Source of the DNA: CAVZVZ01 sp963778895
GTDB lineage: Bacteria > Actinomycetota > Acidimicrobiia > Acidimicrobiales > Acidimicrobilacustridaceae
DNA length: 64,000 nucleotides
Direction of reading: 5' to 3'
Assembly: GCA_963778895.1 (NCBI GenBank)
Contig: CAVZVZ010000002.1
Location: 124,001-188,000, forward strand
Positions 9,712 through 19,685 of this stretch are shown one piece after another (the stretch's first letter is position 1; every line of letters begins with the position of its first letter). The position numbers and the translations under genes are program-made. The notes beneath the pieces were generated by a model. The model saw only the letters and a program-made list of their open reading frames with translations, had not been told where the DNA came from and searched no databases.

Positions 9712-9742
9712 TCCCGTAAAAGTCCATGTCAGGTCCACAAGT

Positions 9743-9756
9743 TGACGCTCGTGTCA
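9743..9756. promoter_or_regulatory. TGAC-N6-GTCA palindromic operator, site 3
   Basis: The core is TGACGCTCGTGTCA followed by GG, the same core as site 4. It lies between MaoC (stop 9711) and the first amidohydrolase (start 9820), both on the plus strand. A further half-site, TGTCAGG at 9727-9733, lies just upstream, so the region may hold one full and one weak site. Confidence 0.7.
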
Positions 9757-9819
9757 GGTTTCTGCTGACATGGCTTCCCTGACCAGGGAGCGCCACACGG
9801 CGCTGGAGGTGCAGACCGC

Positions 9820-10989
9820 ATGCCGAAGTACTCGATCATCTCGGCCGATGCCCACATCCTCGAGCCGCCCGACATCTGGAAGAACTGGCTGCCCGAGCGG
9901 TACCAGGACAAGGCCCCGCAGCTCGTCAAGGACAGCGAGGGTGGCGACGCCTGGCAGTTCGCCGCCGCGCCCGAGCCCGACCCCATCGGGTTGACGGCCA
10001 CGCCCGGCATGCCGTGGGACAAGTTCCGTTGGAAGGGCGTCACGTACGAGGAGGCTCGCGACGGTTGCTACAACGGTGCGGCGCGCGTCGCCGACATGAC
10101 CCAGGACGGCGTCGATGCCGAGGTGCTCTTCCCTCCGCAGCGCACGATCGGTCATTTCCTGGGTGACGACGACGACGACTTCGTGCTCGCGGGCATCGAG
10201 GCCTACAACAACTTCCTCGCCGACGAGTTCTGTGCGCCGGACCCGACCCGGTTGATCGGCGCGGCGCAGATCCCTTCGATCGGCGTCGACGCGGCGGTCG
10301 ATGGTGTCCGCAAGGCCAAGGCCCGCGGGTTCAAGACCGTCGTGATCTCGTGCTGGCCCGCCGGCGGCGAGACCATCTCGGACGAAGACGACGCGTTCTG
10401 GGCCGCGGCCCAGGACGAGGGCATGCCCGTCTGCATCCACATCAACATGATCAGCCGCAAGGCCCGCATGCGGGCCCGGCAAGCGGCCGCCAAGGCGGGC
10501 GGGCGCCAGCTCTACGGCGAGGGCAAGGGTCGAGCCGGCGCCAAGGCCGCGGCCGGGCTGTCCGGGGTGTTCTCGACCGTGCCGTCCACCGTCGGTCAGT
10601 TGATCTTCACCGGTGTGTTCGACCGCTTCCCGAACCTGCACATCTGCATGGTCGAGATCGGTGTCGGTTGGTTGCCCCATTTCCTCGAGGCCATGGACGA
10701 TCGCTACTGGCGCAATCGAGGTTGGGCCGATCTCGAGCTCGAGCGGCCGCCGGCCAGCTACTGGTTCTCGAACATGAGCGGCACGTTCGTGCGCGACGAC
10801 TACGCACTGCGCAATCGCCAGGAGATCGGTGTCGAGAACATGATGTGGAGCACCGACTATCCCCACCACGGCAACGATTGGCCGTACAGCCGTAAGGTGA
10901 TCAACGAGACGATGGCCGGCCTGCCACCGGAAGAGAAGCACCAGATCGTGTGCGGCAACGCCGTACGCATCTTCGGGCTCGACGGCTGA
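9820..10989 (+). CDS. amidohydrolase-2 family TIM-barrel metal-dependent hydrolase, copy 1
   Basis: This intact 389-residue protein starts with the metal-binding strand ISADAHILEPP (Asp-x-His), has a mid-barrel histidine in VCIHINM, and ends with the family stretch WSTDYPHHGNDWP, whose Asp is the usual active-site acid. Family members (COG2159) include decarboxylases such as ACMSD and 5-carboxyvanillate decarboxylase, as well as hydrolases. Actinobacterial genomes carry many uncharacterised copies beside acyl-CoA genes. Operator site 3 is 63 bases upstream. A related gene follows after 27 bases, so the two are probably co-transcribed. The reaction is unknown. Confidence 0.85.
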   Translation: MPKYSIISADAHILEPPDIWKNWLPERYQDKAPQLVKDSEGGDAWQFAAAPEPDPIGLTATPGMPWDKFRWKGVTYEEARDGCYNGAARVADMTQDGVDAEVLFPPQRTIGHFLGDDDDDFVLAGIEAYNNFLADEFCAPDPTRLIGAAQIPSIGVDAAVDGVRKAKARGFKTVVISCWPAGGETISDEDDAFWAAAQDEGMPVCIHINMISRKARMRARQAAAKAGGRQLYGEGKGRAGAKAAAGLSGVFSTVPSTVGQLIFTGVFDRFPNLHICMVEIGVGWLPHFLEAMDDRYWRNRGWADLELERPPASYWFSNMSGTFVRDDYALRNRQEIGVENMMWSTDYPHHGNDWPYSRKVINETMAGLPPEEKHQIVCGNAVRIFGLDG

Positions 10990-11016
10990 GCAGCGCGCAC
11001 GAACAAGGGGGTCCCC

Positions 11017-12305
11017 ATGGAGATCGAGGACATGATCCTCGTCAGCGTCGACGACCACGTGGTCGAGCCGCCTGACCTCTTCGAGGGCCACCTACCGGCG
11101 AAGTACAAGGAGCGGGCGCCTCGCGTCGTCAAGAAGGACGACGGCACCGACGTCTGGCTCTACGAAGGCCAGGAACTGCCGAACATCGGGCTCAACGCGG
11201 TTTCGGGTCGACCACCCGAGGAGTACGGCATCGAGCCCACGGCGTTCTCGGAGATGCGTCCCGGTTGTTACGACATCACCAAGCGCATCGACGACATGAA
11301 CGCCAACGGGGTGCTGGGTTCGATGTGCTTTCCCTCGTTCCCACAGTTCTGCGGGCAGCTCTTCGCCCGTTCCGAGGACAAGGACCTCGGTCTGGCGCTC
11401 CTGCGGGCCTACAACGACTGGCACATCGACGAGTGGTGTGGGTCCGCACCCGGTCGGTTCATCCCACTGGCGCTACCGGTTCTGTGGGACCCGAAACTCG
11501 GCGCGCGAAGAGGTGCACCGGGTGGCGGCGAAGGGTTGCCACGCGGTGACGTTCTCCGAGAACCCCGAGAAGCTCGGCTACCCCAGCTTCCACAGCGACT
11601 ACTGGGATCCGTTCTTCGCCGCGTGCGAGGAAGAAGGCACGATCCTCTGCCTACACATCGGGTCGTCGTCCGAGCTGGTCATCACGTCGATCGAAGCGCC
11701 GATCAACGTGATGATCACCCTGCAGCCGATGAACATCGTCCAAGCGGCGGCGGACGTGCTGTGGTCGCGGGTGTTGCAGAAGTTCCCCCATCTGCGCCTC
11801 GCGCTCTCCGAGGGCGGCATCGGCTGGATTCCCGTACTTCTTGGAACGCGTCGACTACGTCTACAAGAACCACAAAGCGTGGACCGGCCAGGACCTCGGC
11901 ATGCTCCCGAGCGAGCTCTTCAAGGAACGCATCGTCACGTGCTTCATCGACGACGCCGTCGGTGTCGAAGCTCGGGCCCATCTCAACCTCGACATGATCA
12001 CGTGGGAGTGCGACTACCCCCATTCGGATTCGACGTGGCCCGAGTCACCCGAGCTGCTCGGCAAGGCACTCGTCGGTGTGCCCGACGACGAGATCGACAA
12101 GATGACGCACCTGAACGCCATGCGGCTCTTCCAATTCGACCCCTTCGCCGTTCGCCCTCGTGAGAAGTGCACGGTCGGAGCACTCCGGGCCGAGGCGGCG
12201 GACGTCGACGTGAGCCTGAAGAGTGCTGGTCTCAAGTTCGAGCCCCCGACGGAGCCGATTCGCATCATGGACCTGGCGGAGCGCACCAAGGTCAAGCGCA
12301 GCTAG
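11017..12305 (+). CDS. amidohydrolase-2 family TIM-barrel metal-dependent hydrolase, copy 2 (frameshifted)
   Basis: This is a paralogue of the preceding gene. It begins MILVSVDDHVVEPPDLFEG with the metal-binding Asp-x-His equivalent, and ends with ITWECDYPHSDSTWPES, which carries the conserved acid. Frame changes near 11500 and 11835 split it into three overlapping frames; after repair it is about 428 residues, longer than copy 1 because of a C-terminal extension of about 60 residues after LNAMRLFQFDPFA. It begins 27 bases after copy 1, with an AAGGGGG ribosome site. The tandem pair may form a hetero-oligomer or act in successive steps, but nothing in the sequence decides this. Confidence 0.83.
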
Positions 12306-12357
12306 CCGGAGTGGCCGGGGGAGTAACCTCGGTCGCGATCATGACGGCACCCCAACC

Positions 12358-13295
12358 ATGACCGCGACCGAGAAGAGCTCGTCCCTCGACGGTGCGAACG
12401 AGCCCGTAGCCGGGGGTCATCTCGTTCCCGGCATCGTGCGCGCCCTGCGCCCGAAGCAATGGTTGAAGAACGTGCTCGTCTTCGCCGCGCCGGTTGCGGC
12501 GGGGATGATCCGCGAGGGCGACATCCTCGCGCGAGACCTGCGCGGCCTTCGCCGCCTTCTGCCTGATCGCCAGCGGTACCTATCTGCTCAACGACGCGCA
12601 TGGATGTCGAGTCCGACCGGTTGCATCCCACCAAGCGTCACCGGCCCGATTGCCTCCGGTGCCGTGCCGATGTCCGTGGCCTACCCGTTGGCCGTGGTGT
12701 TGATCGGAGGCGCGCTGACGCTCGGCTTCCTGACCAGGACCGCAGCTCGGCATCACGTTGCTGGCTTACCTCGCGCTCACGTTGTCGTACTCGATCCGCC
12801 TCAAACAGGTGCCGATTCTCGACATCATCGCGGTGGCCGCCGGCTTCGTGCTGCGAGCCATCGCCGGCGGCGCGGCCACGGGCGTACGCGATCTCGGAGT
12901 GGTTCTTCATCGTCGCTTCGTTCGGCGCGCTGTTCATGGTGTCGGGCAAACGCGAGAGCGAGGCGGCCGAGCTCGGCGTCGACGCGGCTGGTGTGCGCGC
13001 CACGCTCGGTGTGTACTCCAGTGGGTTCCTCGCGTACCTGCGCGCGGTGTCGTCGGGTGTGGTGCTCGTCGGATACTGCCTGTGGGCGTTCTCCTCGGCC
13101 GACCTCCACCCTGATGTCGGCATCTGGTATCAGCTCTCGATCCTTCCCTTTGCCGTCGCGATACTTCGTTACGCTTTGTTGATCGATCAAGGAAAGGGCG
13201 CAGAGCCCGAAACCCTGGTGCTGTCCGATCACGTGCTCTTGGGCGCGGCGGCGGTGTGGGCCCTCGTGTACGGGTACGCCGTCTATGCCGGCTGA
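12358..13295 (+). CDS. ubiA: UbiA-family decaprenyl-phosphate phosphoribosyltransferase (multiple frameshifts)
   Basis: The protein begins with a soluble tail and then LRPKQWLKNVLVFAAPVAAG. It carries the prenyl-diphosphate-binding Asp-rich loop (YLLNDA, then DVESDRLHPTKRHRP after a frame change) and later YSIRLKQVPILDIIAVAAGF and VASFGALFMVSGKRESEA. These match Rv3806c, which transfers phosphoribose to decaprenyl phosphate at the membrane in the route to decaprenyl-phosphoryl-arabinose. At least four indels are needed (near 12540, 12605, 12650-12745 and 12885). Repaired length is about 310 residues, with eight or nine membrane helices. Its stop overlaps the dprE1 start by 11 bases, so the pair is coupled. 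No palindromic operator is upstream. Confidence 0.85.
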
Positions 13296-14659
13296 GACCG
13301 AGGCGACGAATCTGCCGCCCAGCCACCGTCGTGAGCTCGTCGGCTGGGGTCGCAACCCCGTCAGCGCGGCCGACGTGGTCGATCCCGTCTCGTTCCGCGA
13401 GGTCGATGCGGTGTTGGCCTCGCCACCCGATCGAGGTGTGATCGCGCGCGGTCTCGGGCGCTGTTACGGCGACGCCGCGCAGAACGCCGGCGGCACGGTG
13501 GTCGAGACGCCGATATCTGGAGGACTTCGACATCGATGTCGAGCGCGGTGTCGTGACCGCGTCGGGCGGGACCTCACTCGATACGTTGATGCGCGCCCTC
13601 GTTCCGCGCGGCTACTTCGTACCGGTCACACCCGGGACGCGTCAGGTCACCGTCGGGGGCGCCGTGGCGGCCGACATCCACGGCAAGAACCACCACAAGA
13701 AGGGCTCGTGGTGCAGCCACGTCGAGTCGTTCCGGCTGGCCACCCCCACGGGCACCGTCGACGTGTCGCCCGAGAGCGACTTCGACCTCTTCTGGGCCAC
13801 CGCCGGCGGACTCGGGCTCACGGGCGTGGTGCTCGAGGCCACCTTCCGGTGCCCGCCGATCGAATCGAGTCGGCTCCTCGTCGATACGACGCGTCCTGCC
13901 GATCTCGACGCGGTGATGGCGGTCATGGAGGCGACGGACGACGACTACGACTACACGGTGGCGTGGATCGATCTGGTCGCGAAAGGTCGAGCGCTGGGAC
14001 GTTCGGTGCTCACGTCGGGGCGCTTCGCCCGCCTCGACGAGCTCGACCCGCACGACGACGATCCCCTCGGTTTCGACCCTTCTCTCACGCTTCCCGCGCC
14101 GCCGTGGGTGCCGTCGGGACTGCTCAATCGACTCTCGGTCCGGGCGTTCAACGAGTTCTGGTTCCGGAAGGCGCCGGTCGAGCGCCGGAACGAACTGCAG
14201 ACGATCAGCCAGTTCTTCCATCCCCTCGACATGGTCGAAGGGTTCAACCGCATCTACGGCCGTCGCGGGTTCCTGCAATGGCAGTTCGTGGTGCCGTTCG
14301 GGGCGGAGTCGACGCTGCGCCACGTCGTCGAGACCTTGAGCTCCACGGGTTGCGCGTCGTTCCTCGCCGTGCTCAAACGCATGGGCGCGGCCGATCCGGG
14401 TCCGTTGTCGTTCCCCACACCGGGTTGGACCCTGGCTCTCGACATCCCGGTGTCGGCCGGCATCGGGGGGTTGCTCGATCGCCTCGACGACGACGTCACC
14501 GACGTCGGCGGGCGGGTCTACCTGGCCAAGGACAGTCGCGTGCGACCCGAGCTCATCCCACGGATGTACCCGCGTCTCGCGGAATGGCAAGAAGTGCGCC
14601 GGCGGGTCGATCCCGATGGTGTGCTGCAGAGCGATCTGGCTCGTCGTCTCCGCTTGTAG
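13285..14659 (+). CDS. dprE1: DprE1-like decaprenylphosphoryl-beta-D-ribose 2-oxidase, FAD-dependent (frameshifted)
   Basis: This FAD-binding oxidoreductase contains RGLGRCYGDAAQNAGG, the flavin-site stretch ADIHGKNHHKKGSW, FWATAGGLGLTG and YLAKDSRVRPEL, in the order seen in mycobacterial DprE1. DprE1 oxidises decaprenyl-phosphoryl-ribose before DprE2 reduces it to arabinose. One frameshift falls near 13515-13525; about 457 residues after repair. The active-site phrase that reads PGWNICVDF in M. tuberculosis reads PGWTLALDI here, so the cysteine attacked by benzothiazinones (Cys387) is an alanine. It follows ubiA with overlap. The partner dprE2 is not adjacent; the next gene is convergent. 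Confidence 0.87.
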
Positions 14660-14662
14660 CAA

Positions 14663-15112
14663 TCAGTTCCGCACCCAACGCGGCATGGCGATGCCATCGA
14701 TCTCCGAATCGAACACGACCCGCACGGCCTCACCGATCTGCACGGTCGCGGGGTCGATGGAGTTCAGGGGCGCGTCGGCGTGCGTGACGAGGTTGCCCAC
14801 CATGCGCAGTGTCGGGTCGTCGTCGAGCGTCACGACCACCACGTTGTACGGCGCTACCGCGGCGTACGCGGGCAGTAGAGGTGGGTGCGTGACCACGTAG
14901 GACCACACGGTGGCGGCACCGGACATCGGCTGCCACTCCTGTTCCAAGGACCGACACCACGGGCACATGGGACGCGGCGGGAAGCGCCGTCGGCCGCATC
15001 GTCCGCACGCCTGCATCAAGAGCTCGCCCCGGGCACAGCCATCCCAGAAGGGCTGTGACTCCTCGTCGGGTGCCGGCAGCAAGAACGCGGGATCGGGCGT
15101 CGGCACGGTCAT
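14663..15112 (-). CDS. DUF35 zinc-ribbon/OB-fold protein (aldolase or thiolase partner)
   Basis: This 149-residue protein has a complete rubredoxin-like zinc ribbon (CGRCG, then CPWC, 15 residues between the pairs) and then an OB-fold (TVWSYVVTHPPLLPAY to AVRVVFD). DUF35 proteins bind thiolase-like partners; in sterol side-chain degradation the DUF35 domain of ChsH2 activates Ltp2 for retro-aldol cleavage. I chose the ATG at 15112 because its ATGA overlaps the stop of the thiolase-like gene upstream, which couples the two. The longer frame upstream is not needed. It ends the operon that begins at 18388. Confidence 0.87.
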   Translation of the reverse strand: MTVPTPDPAFLLPAPDEESQPFWDGCARGELLMQACGRCGRRRFPPRPMCPWCRSLEQEWQPMSGAATVWSYVVTHPPLLPAYAAVAPYNVVVVTLDDDPTLRMVGNLVTHADAPLNSIDPATVQIGEAVRVVFDSEIDGIAMPRWVRN

Positions 15113-16254
15113 CCCCGTAAGAGCAGCGCGCTGGTGGGCACGCCCTCGCCGCTGGTGACCAGGCACGTCTCGGCGTCAGCGACCTGACTGAACGATTCGC
15201 CGCGGAGTTGACGGGCGCCTTCGACGATCAAGTTGAACCCGTGCACGTAGGCCTCGGACATGCCGGCTCCGCTGGTGTTGGTGGGCAAGCTGCCGCGGTC
15301 GAACTCGAGATTGCCGTCCTCGGTGAAGGCCGCACCCTCGCCCCGTGCACAGAATCCGTAGCCCTCGAGCGACAGCGGGATCAACGGTGAGAACGCGTCG
15401 TAGAGCTGCGCAACGTCGACATCGGCGGGTCCGAAGTCGGCCCGAGACCAGAGGAGCTCGGCACACGCATACGACGGACCGATCAACGGGTCGTCGTTGA
15501 AGTAGTTCGTCATCGTCTGGTGCTGTTGCGGTATCGACTGGGCGTAACCGTGCACGAAGACGGGCTTGGTGCGTGTGTCGCGGGCGCGCTCGGCGCTCAC
15601 GATCACCACCGCCCCGGCCCCGTCGGACTCGAGGCAGTTGTCGAACAGGCAGAGGGGCTCGGAGATCCAGCGGGCATCCATGTAGGCCTCGCGGGTGAGC
15701 GGCTTGTCGTACATCATGGCGCCGGGGTTGCGGTTGGCGTGCTTGCGCGTCGCCAGGGCGACGTTGGCGAGATGGTCACGGGTCGCGCCGAACTCGTGCA
15801 TGTATCGACGCGTGAGCATGGCGATCTCGTCCACCGGTCGGAGCAGTCCCCACGGACGGGTCCACTGCAGGGGTCCACGTATGCGGTTGGAGACGCCAGC
15901 CCACGGCCGAGCGCTGGCCGCACCCCGCTTGCGAGACCGCCACGCCACGGCCACCTTGCACTGGCCCGTGGCCACAGCCATCGCGGCGTGGCCAACCACT
16001 GCGCATCCCGCGCCCCCGCCGTAGGCCACTTGCGAGAAGTAGGTGATGTCAGCGGTGCCGAGGTTGCGCGCGATCTCGATCTCTTCGGTGGTCTCGAGCG
16101 TGTAGGAGCTGAGCCCGTCGACCTCGCCGGGTTCGATGCCGGCATCGTCGAGTGCTGCGACGATCGCCTCGAGCGCGAGCTGCTTCTCGGACTGGGGGAG
16201 ACCTTTGGCGAATGCGGTCTGACCGACACCGACGATGGCGGTCTGGTCCTTCAT
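15109..16254 (-). CDS. thiolase-superfamily lipid-transfer-like protein (Ltp2/SCP-x type), copy A
   Basis: This intact 381-residue protein has the thiolase fold (IVGVGQTAFAKG at the start, SGEGVPTSALLLRG at the end). It lacks the nucleophilic cysteine: the usual Cys-x-Ser/Gly phrase is replaced by glycines in AYGGGAGCAVVGHAAMAV. Tyrosines in QLYDAFSPLIP and MSEAYVHGFN sit about where the catalytic tyrosines of the aldolase Ltp2 lie. Retro-aldol cleavage of a beta-hydroxyacyl-CoA, with the DUF35 partner encoded next, is the best prediction. Its ATG overlaps the stop of the ADP-forming synthetase (ATGA). A second such pair is at 56537-58180. Confidence 0.83.
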   Translation of the reverse strand: MKDQTAIVGVGQTAFAKGLPQSEKQLALEAIVAALDDAGIEPGEVDGLSSYTLETTEEIEIARNLGTADITYFSQVAYGGGAGCAVVGHAAMAVATGQCKVAVAWRSRKRGAASARPWAGVSNRIRGPLQWTRPWGLLRPVDEIAMLTRRYMHEFGATRDHLANVALATRKHANRNPGAMMYDKPLTREAYMDARWISEPLCLFDNCLESDGAGAVVIVSAERARDTRTKPVFVHGYAQSIPQQHQTMTNYFNDDPLIGPSYACAELLWSRADFGPADVDVAQLYDAFSPLIPLSLEGYGFCARGEGAAFTEDGNLEFDRGSLPTNTSGAGMSEAYVHGFNLIVEGARQLRGESFSQVADAETCLVTSGEGVPTSALLLRG

Positions 16255-18388
16255 CTCGGCACGGCGAGGGCGTCGAGAGCCACGACGCGCTTCGGTCCCA
16301 CGAGAAGCGGGTTGATGTCGAGCTCGTCGAGCACATCGGCGTGGTCGAGCGCCAGCTTCTGCACCTTCATGATCACGTCGACCAGACCGCGAACGTTCGC
16401 CGGCTTCTGACCACGCGCTCCCTCGAGCAGTTTGAAACCCTTGACCTCGCGGACCATGCGATTGGCTTCGTCCTTGTCGAAGGGGGGCACGCGGAACGTG
16501 ACGTCTTCGAACACCTCGACGAACACGCCACCGAGGCCGAACATGACGACCGGACCGAACAACTCGTCCGTCGACACGCCGACCACGGTCTCGACGCCGC
16601 CCTTGACGAGTTCGGTGACGATCACGCCGTCGATCGCCGCCTTCTTGTTCGCCTTCCGGGCCCGTTCGAGCAGCTCGTTGTACGCCCGTTTGACCTCGGC
16701 GGCCGAGTTGAGCCCGACCTCGACGAGTCCCAGGTCGGACTTGTGGAGCAGGTCGGGTGACGAGACCTTCATCACGACCGGGAAGCCGACGTCGGCCGCG
16801 GCGCGGGCCGCCTCGGCCGCGGAGGTGACGAGGCGATCGTCGGTGACGGGGATGCCGTACGCCGAGAGCAGCTGCTTCGACTCGTACTCCGACAGAGCGC
16901 GCCCGGAGGAGAGAAGGGCGCTGGTTGCGGCGGCGGCTTTGGATTTGCGTGTGATCGGTTTGGCGAACGGCGAGGCGTAGCCGGCCTCGAACTCACGCCG
17001 GTCGAACCAGGCCCGAGCGGCTTGCACGCAGTTGTGGAAGGTGCGGAACACCGGCAGTTGAGAAGCCAGGAGGATGTCGGTGTAGACGGCGTCGCTGCCA
17101 TCGGGCGAGCCCCACACCACGAAGATCGGTTTGTCGGTGGTGTCGGCCGCCGCGACCAGGTCGCGCGCGAGCGGCTTGCTCATCGTGGCGAGGGCACCGG
17201 TGATCGGGCAGATGATCATCTCGACGTTCGGATCGTCGATCATCGCCTTCAGGATCTTCGGCCCGCGATCGTCGGCCGACGGCGCGCCGCCACTGTCGAC
17301 GGGATTCGACACCCGCAGATAGCCGGGAATCCACTCGCGCAGCTTCTTCTGCGTCGACTTCTCGAGATCCGGCAGCTGCAGGCCCGCCGCGGCGCACAAG
17401 TCCGCCATGTGCGCTCCGGTGCCACCCGAGATCGCATAGACGGCGACGCCGCGCGTGCGCTTTCGTGGTCTTCGGCCGCTTGGTACGCGCGAACATGGCG
17501 GCGACGTCGGTCAGTTCGTCGAGACCGTCGACCCGTGTGATGCCGAACTGACGGAACACCGCCGACACCACTGCATCCGAACCGGTGAGGTGGCCGGTAT
17601 GCGACTTCGCCATCGAGCGGCCCTCGCTGGTGCGCCCCACCTTGATGCACGACGATCGGTTTGCCGACTCTGGCGGCGTGATCGGCGGCGAGCATCAGCG
17701 TGCGTCCGTCCTTGAAGCCCTCGATGTACGCCGCGACCACCCCGACGTCGGGCTGATCGAGGAAGTAACGAGCGAAGTCGGCGAACTCGAGGTCGGCTTC
17801 GTTGCCGGCGGGCGCCCAGTGCGACAGGGCGATGCCCTGATCCTGCGCTTGGAAGACCGGACGACCTTGGTGCCCGCTCTGGGTGATCAGCGCGATCTTG
17901 AGGCCGGGCAGATCGTCGCGGAACGTCTCGAACGCGTTCAGGTTGGTGTTGGGACCGAGCAGGTGTGTGTCGCCGGTGGCGATCAGGTCCTCGAGGCGCT
18001 TCTGCAGAGCCTCGCCTTCGGGGCCGACCTCGTTGAAACCGGCGGCGAAGATGACGGCGAACCGTGGCTTCTTCTCGAGCACGGTCTCGAACATCTCGAC
18101 GGCCTGGCCGACGAGGATGACCGCCAGGTCGAGATCGCCGGGAACATCGGTGATCGAGGGGTAGCACTTCACGCCGTCGATCTCGTCCTTGTTCGGATTC
18201 ACCGGATAGACCGCGGCGCCCGCGTTCTCACCCCAGGTACGGATCTTCCGCCACATGGCGGTGTTGGGTCGACGGCCTGCGTCGGACGCGCCGATCACGG
18301 CGACGCTCTTCGGGTGGAAGAAGATGTCGAGATCGAGATCGCGCAGGGCGGTCGGGCGGCCGGTGACGTCGAGAGGTGCCTCGGGCAT
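16251..18388 (-). CDS. ADP-forming acyl-CoA synthetase, fused alpha/beta (frameshifted)
   Basis: The order of domains is a CoA-binding Rossmann domain (FFHPKSVAVIGASDAGRRPN), two succinyl-CoA-ligase-like domains (one with AISGGTGAHMADLC) and a C-terminal ATP-grasp domain (LLSAYGIPVTDDRL, FPVVMKVSSPDLLHKSDLGL, LDELDINPLLV). This is the fused ACD/acetate-CoA ligase (ADP-forming) layout; about 710 residues after repair of indels near 17650 and 17455. The family interconverts acyl-CoA and free acid with ATP/ADP through a phosphohistidine. It is first in an operon with Ltp2-A and the DUF35 protein, so it may activate or release an acid linked to that cleavage. Operator site 4 is 15 bases upstream of its ATG. 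Confidence 0.85.
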
Positions 18389-18403
18389 GGGCGAGACCCT
18401 ACC

Positions 18404-18417
18404 TGACGCTCGTGTCA
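18404..18417. promoter_or_regulatory. TGAC-N6-GTCA palindromic operator, site 4 (best match)
   Basis: The full site ACCTGACGCTCGTGTCAGGT (18401-18420) has perfect 7-base arms ACCTGAC/GTCAGGT. It lies between divergent starts at 18388 (minus) and 18450 (plus). It is the most symmetrical copy and defines the consensus. Confidence 0.8.
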
Positions 18418-18449
18418 GGTAGCTCAGCCAGGACGGATACTCTGACCGC

Positions 18450-19634
18450 ATGTCTCGCGAAGCCGTGATCGTCGACACCGTCCGCACTCCGATCGGGAAA
18501 CGCAAGGGCGCGCTGGCCGGTTGGCACCCCACCGACCTGCTGGCTTTCACACTCCAGGAGCTCCTGCGGCGCACCGGTGTCGACCCCGAGCGGATCGACG
18601 ACGTGATCGGTGGATGCGTGACGCAGGTGGGCGAGCAGGGGTGCAACGTCACTCGCAATGCCTGGGTCGCGGCCGGCCTGCCTCAGAGCGTCGTCGGCCA
18701 CGAGCGTCGACCGGCAATGTGGCTCTTCTCAGCAGGCGGTGCACTTCGCGGCCCAGGGTGTGATCGCCGGAGGCTACGACCTCGCGATCGCGTGCGGTGT
18801 CGAGTCGATGACCCGAGCGCCGATGGCGTCGAACGCGTCGGGCGGCACCGGACCGTTCAGCCCGGCCTTCCTCGACGCGTGCAACGGGCAGCTGATGACC
18901 CAATTCGAGGTGGCGCAGATCCTTGCCGACAAGTTCGGGATCAGTCGTACCGACATGGACGAGTACGCGGTGCGAAGCCATCAACGCGCCAACGCGAGCA
19001 CCGAGGACGGCTTCTTCGCCCGCGAGATCGTCCCGGTCCCCCTCAAGGATGCCGAGGCCACGAGACCGGTGAGCTGCTCACGGCCGACGAAGGCATCCGT
19101 CCCGAGAGCACGGTCGAAAAGCTTGCCGCGCTGCAGAGCGCAGCGAGCTGGGACCCGGCGCTCGCACCGAGCATCACGGCCGGCAACGCGTCGCAGATGA
19201 GCGACGGAGCGGCGGCGATGTTGGTGGCCGAGCGCTCGACGGCCGAGGCCCTGGGTCTGCCGATCCGTGCCCGGATCAATCACATGGTGGTCGGTGCGGA
19301 CGACGCAGTGCTGGTGTTGTCGGCCCCCAATCCGGTCACACGCAAGCTCCTCGATCGCAGTGGGTTCACCATCGGCGACTTCGACGCCATCGAGTGCAAC
19401 GAGGCATTCGCCGCGATCGCGCTGATGTGGAACAAGGAGTTCCAGCCCGATCCCGATCGCTACAACGCACGGGGCGGAGCGATCGCGATCGGCCATCCGC
19501 TCGGCGCGAGCGGGGTGCGCATCATGGGCACGTTGCTCAACCAGTTGGAGAGCACCGGTGGTCGGCTCGGGTTCCAGACCATGTGCGAAGGCGGCGGACA
19601 AGCCAACGCAACCGTCATCGAACGACTCGGCTGA
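18450..19634 (+). CDS. acetyl-CoA C-acyltransferase (thiolase), copy 1 (frameshifted)
   Basis: This classical degradative thiolase begins VIVDTVRTPIGKRKGALAGW. It has the nucleophile in VDRQCGSSQQAV, the histidine motif GHPLGASGVR and the second cysteine in CEGGGQANATVIERLG. It cleaves a 3-ketoacyl-CoA to acetyl-CoA (or propionyl-CoA) and a shortened acyl-CoA. Indels near 18700 and 19055 break the frame; the repaired length of about 394 residues is normal. It is divergent from the ADP-forming synthetase across operator site 4, whose core is 32 bases upstream of its ATG. Its last 14 codons are mirrored by an orphan fragment at 22465-22506. A weak hairpin (GGCGG/CCGCC, 19643-19663) follows the stop. 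Confidence 0.9.
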   Translation: MSREAVIVDTVRTPIGKRKGALAGWHPTDLLAFTLQELLRRTGVDPERIDDVIGGCVTQVGEQGCNVTRNAWVAAGLPQSVVGHERRPAMWLFSAGGALRGPGCDRRRLRPRDRVRCRVDDPSADGVERVGRHRTVQPGLPRRVQRAADDPIRGGADPCRQVRDQSYRHGRVRGAKPSTRQREHRGRLLRPRDRPGPPQGCRGHETGELLTADEGIRPESTVEKLAALQSAASWDPALAPSITAGNASQMSDGAAAMLVAERSTAEALGLPIRARINHMVVGADDAVLVLSAPNPVTRKLLDRSGFTIGDFDAIECNEAFAAIALMWNKEFQPDPDRYNARGGAIAIGHPLGASGVRIMGTLLNQLESTGGRLGFQTMCEGGGQANATVIERLG

Positions 19635-19685
19635 GGCGTAGCGGCGGAGGCCCCCGAGCCGCCTTGCGAGTATCTTGAGGCTCAT

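Noticed and set aside
9718..9731. A second full operator just upstream of site 3
   Set aside because: Only the right half (TGTCAGG) fits; the left half does not resemble TGAC, so it is noted only as a half-site.
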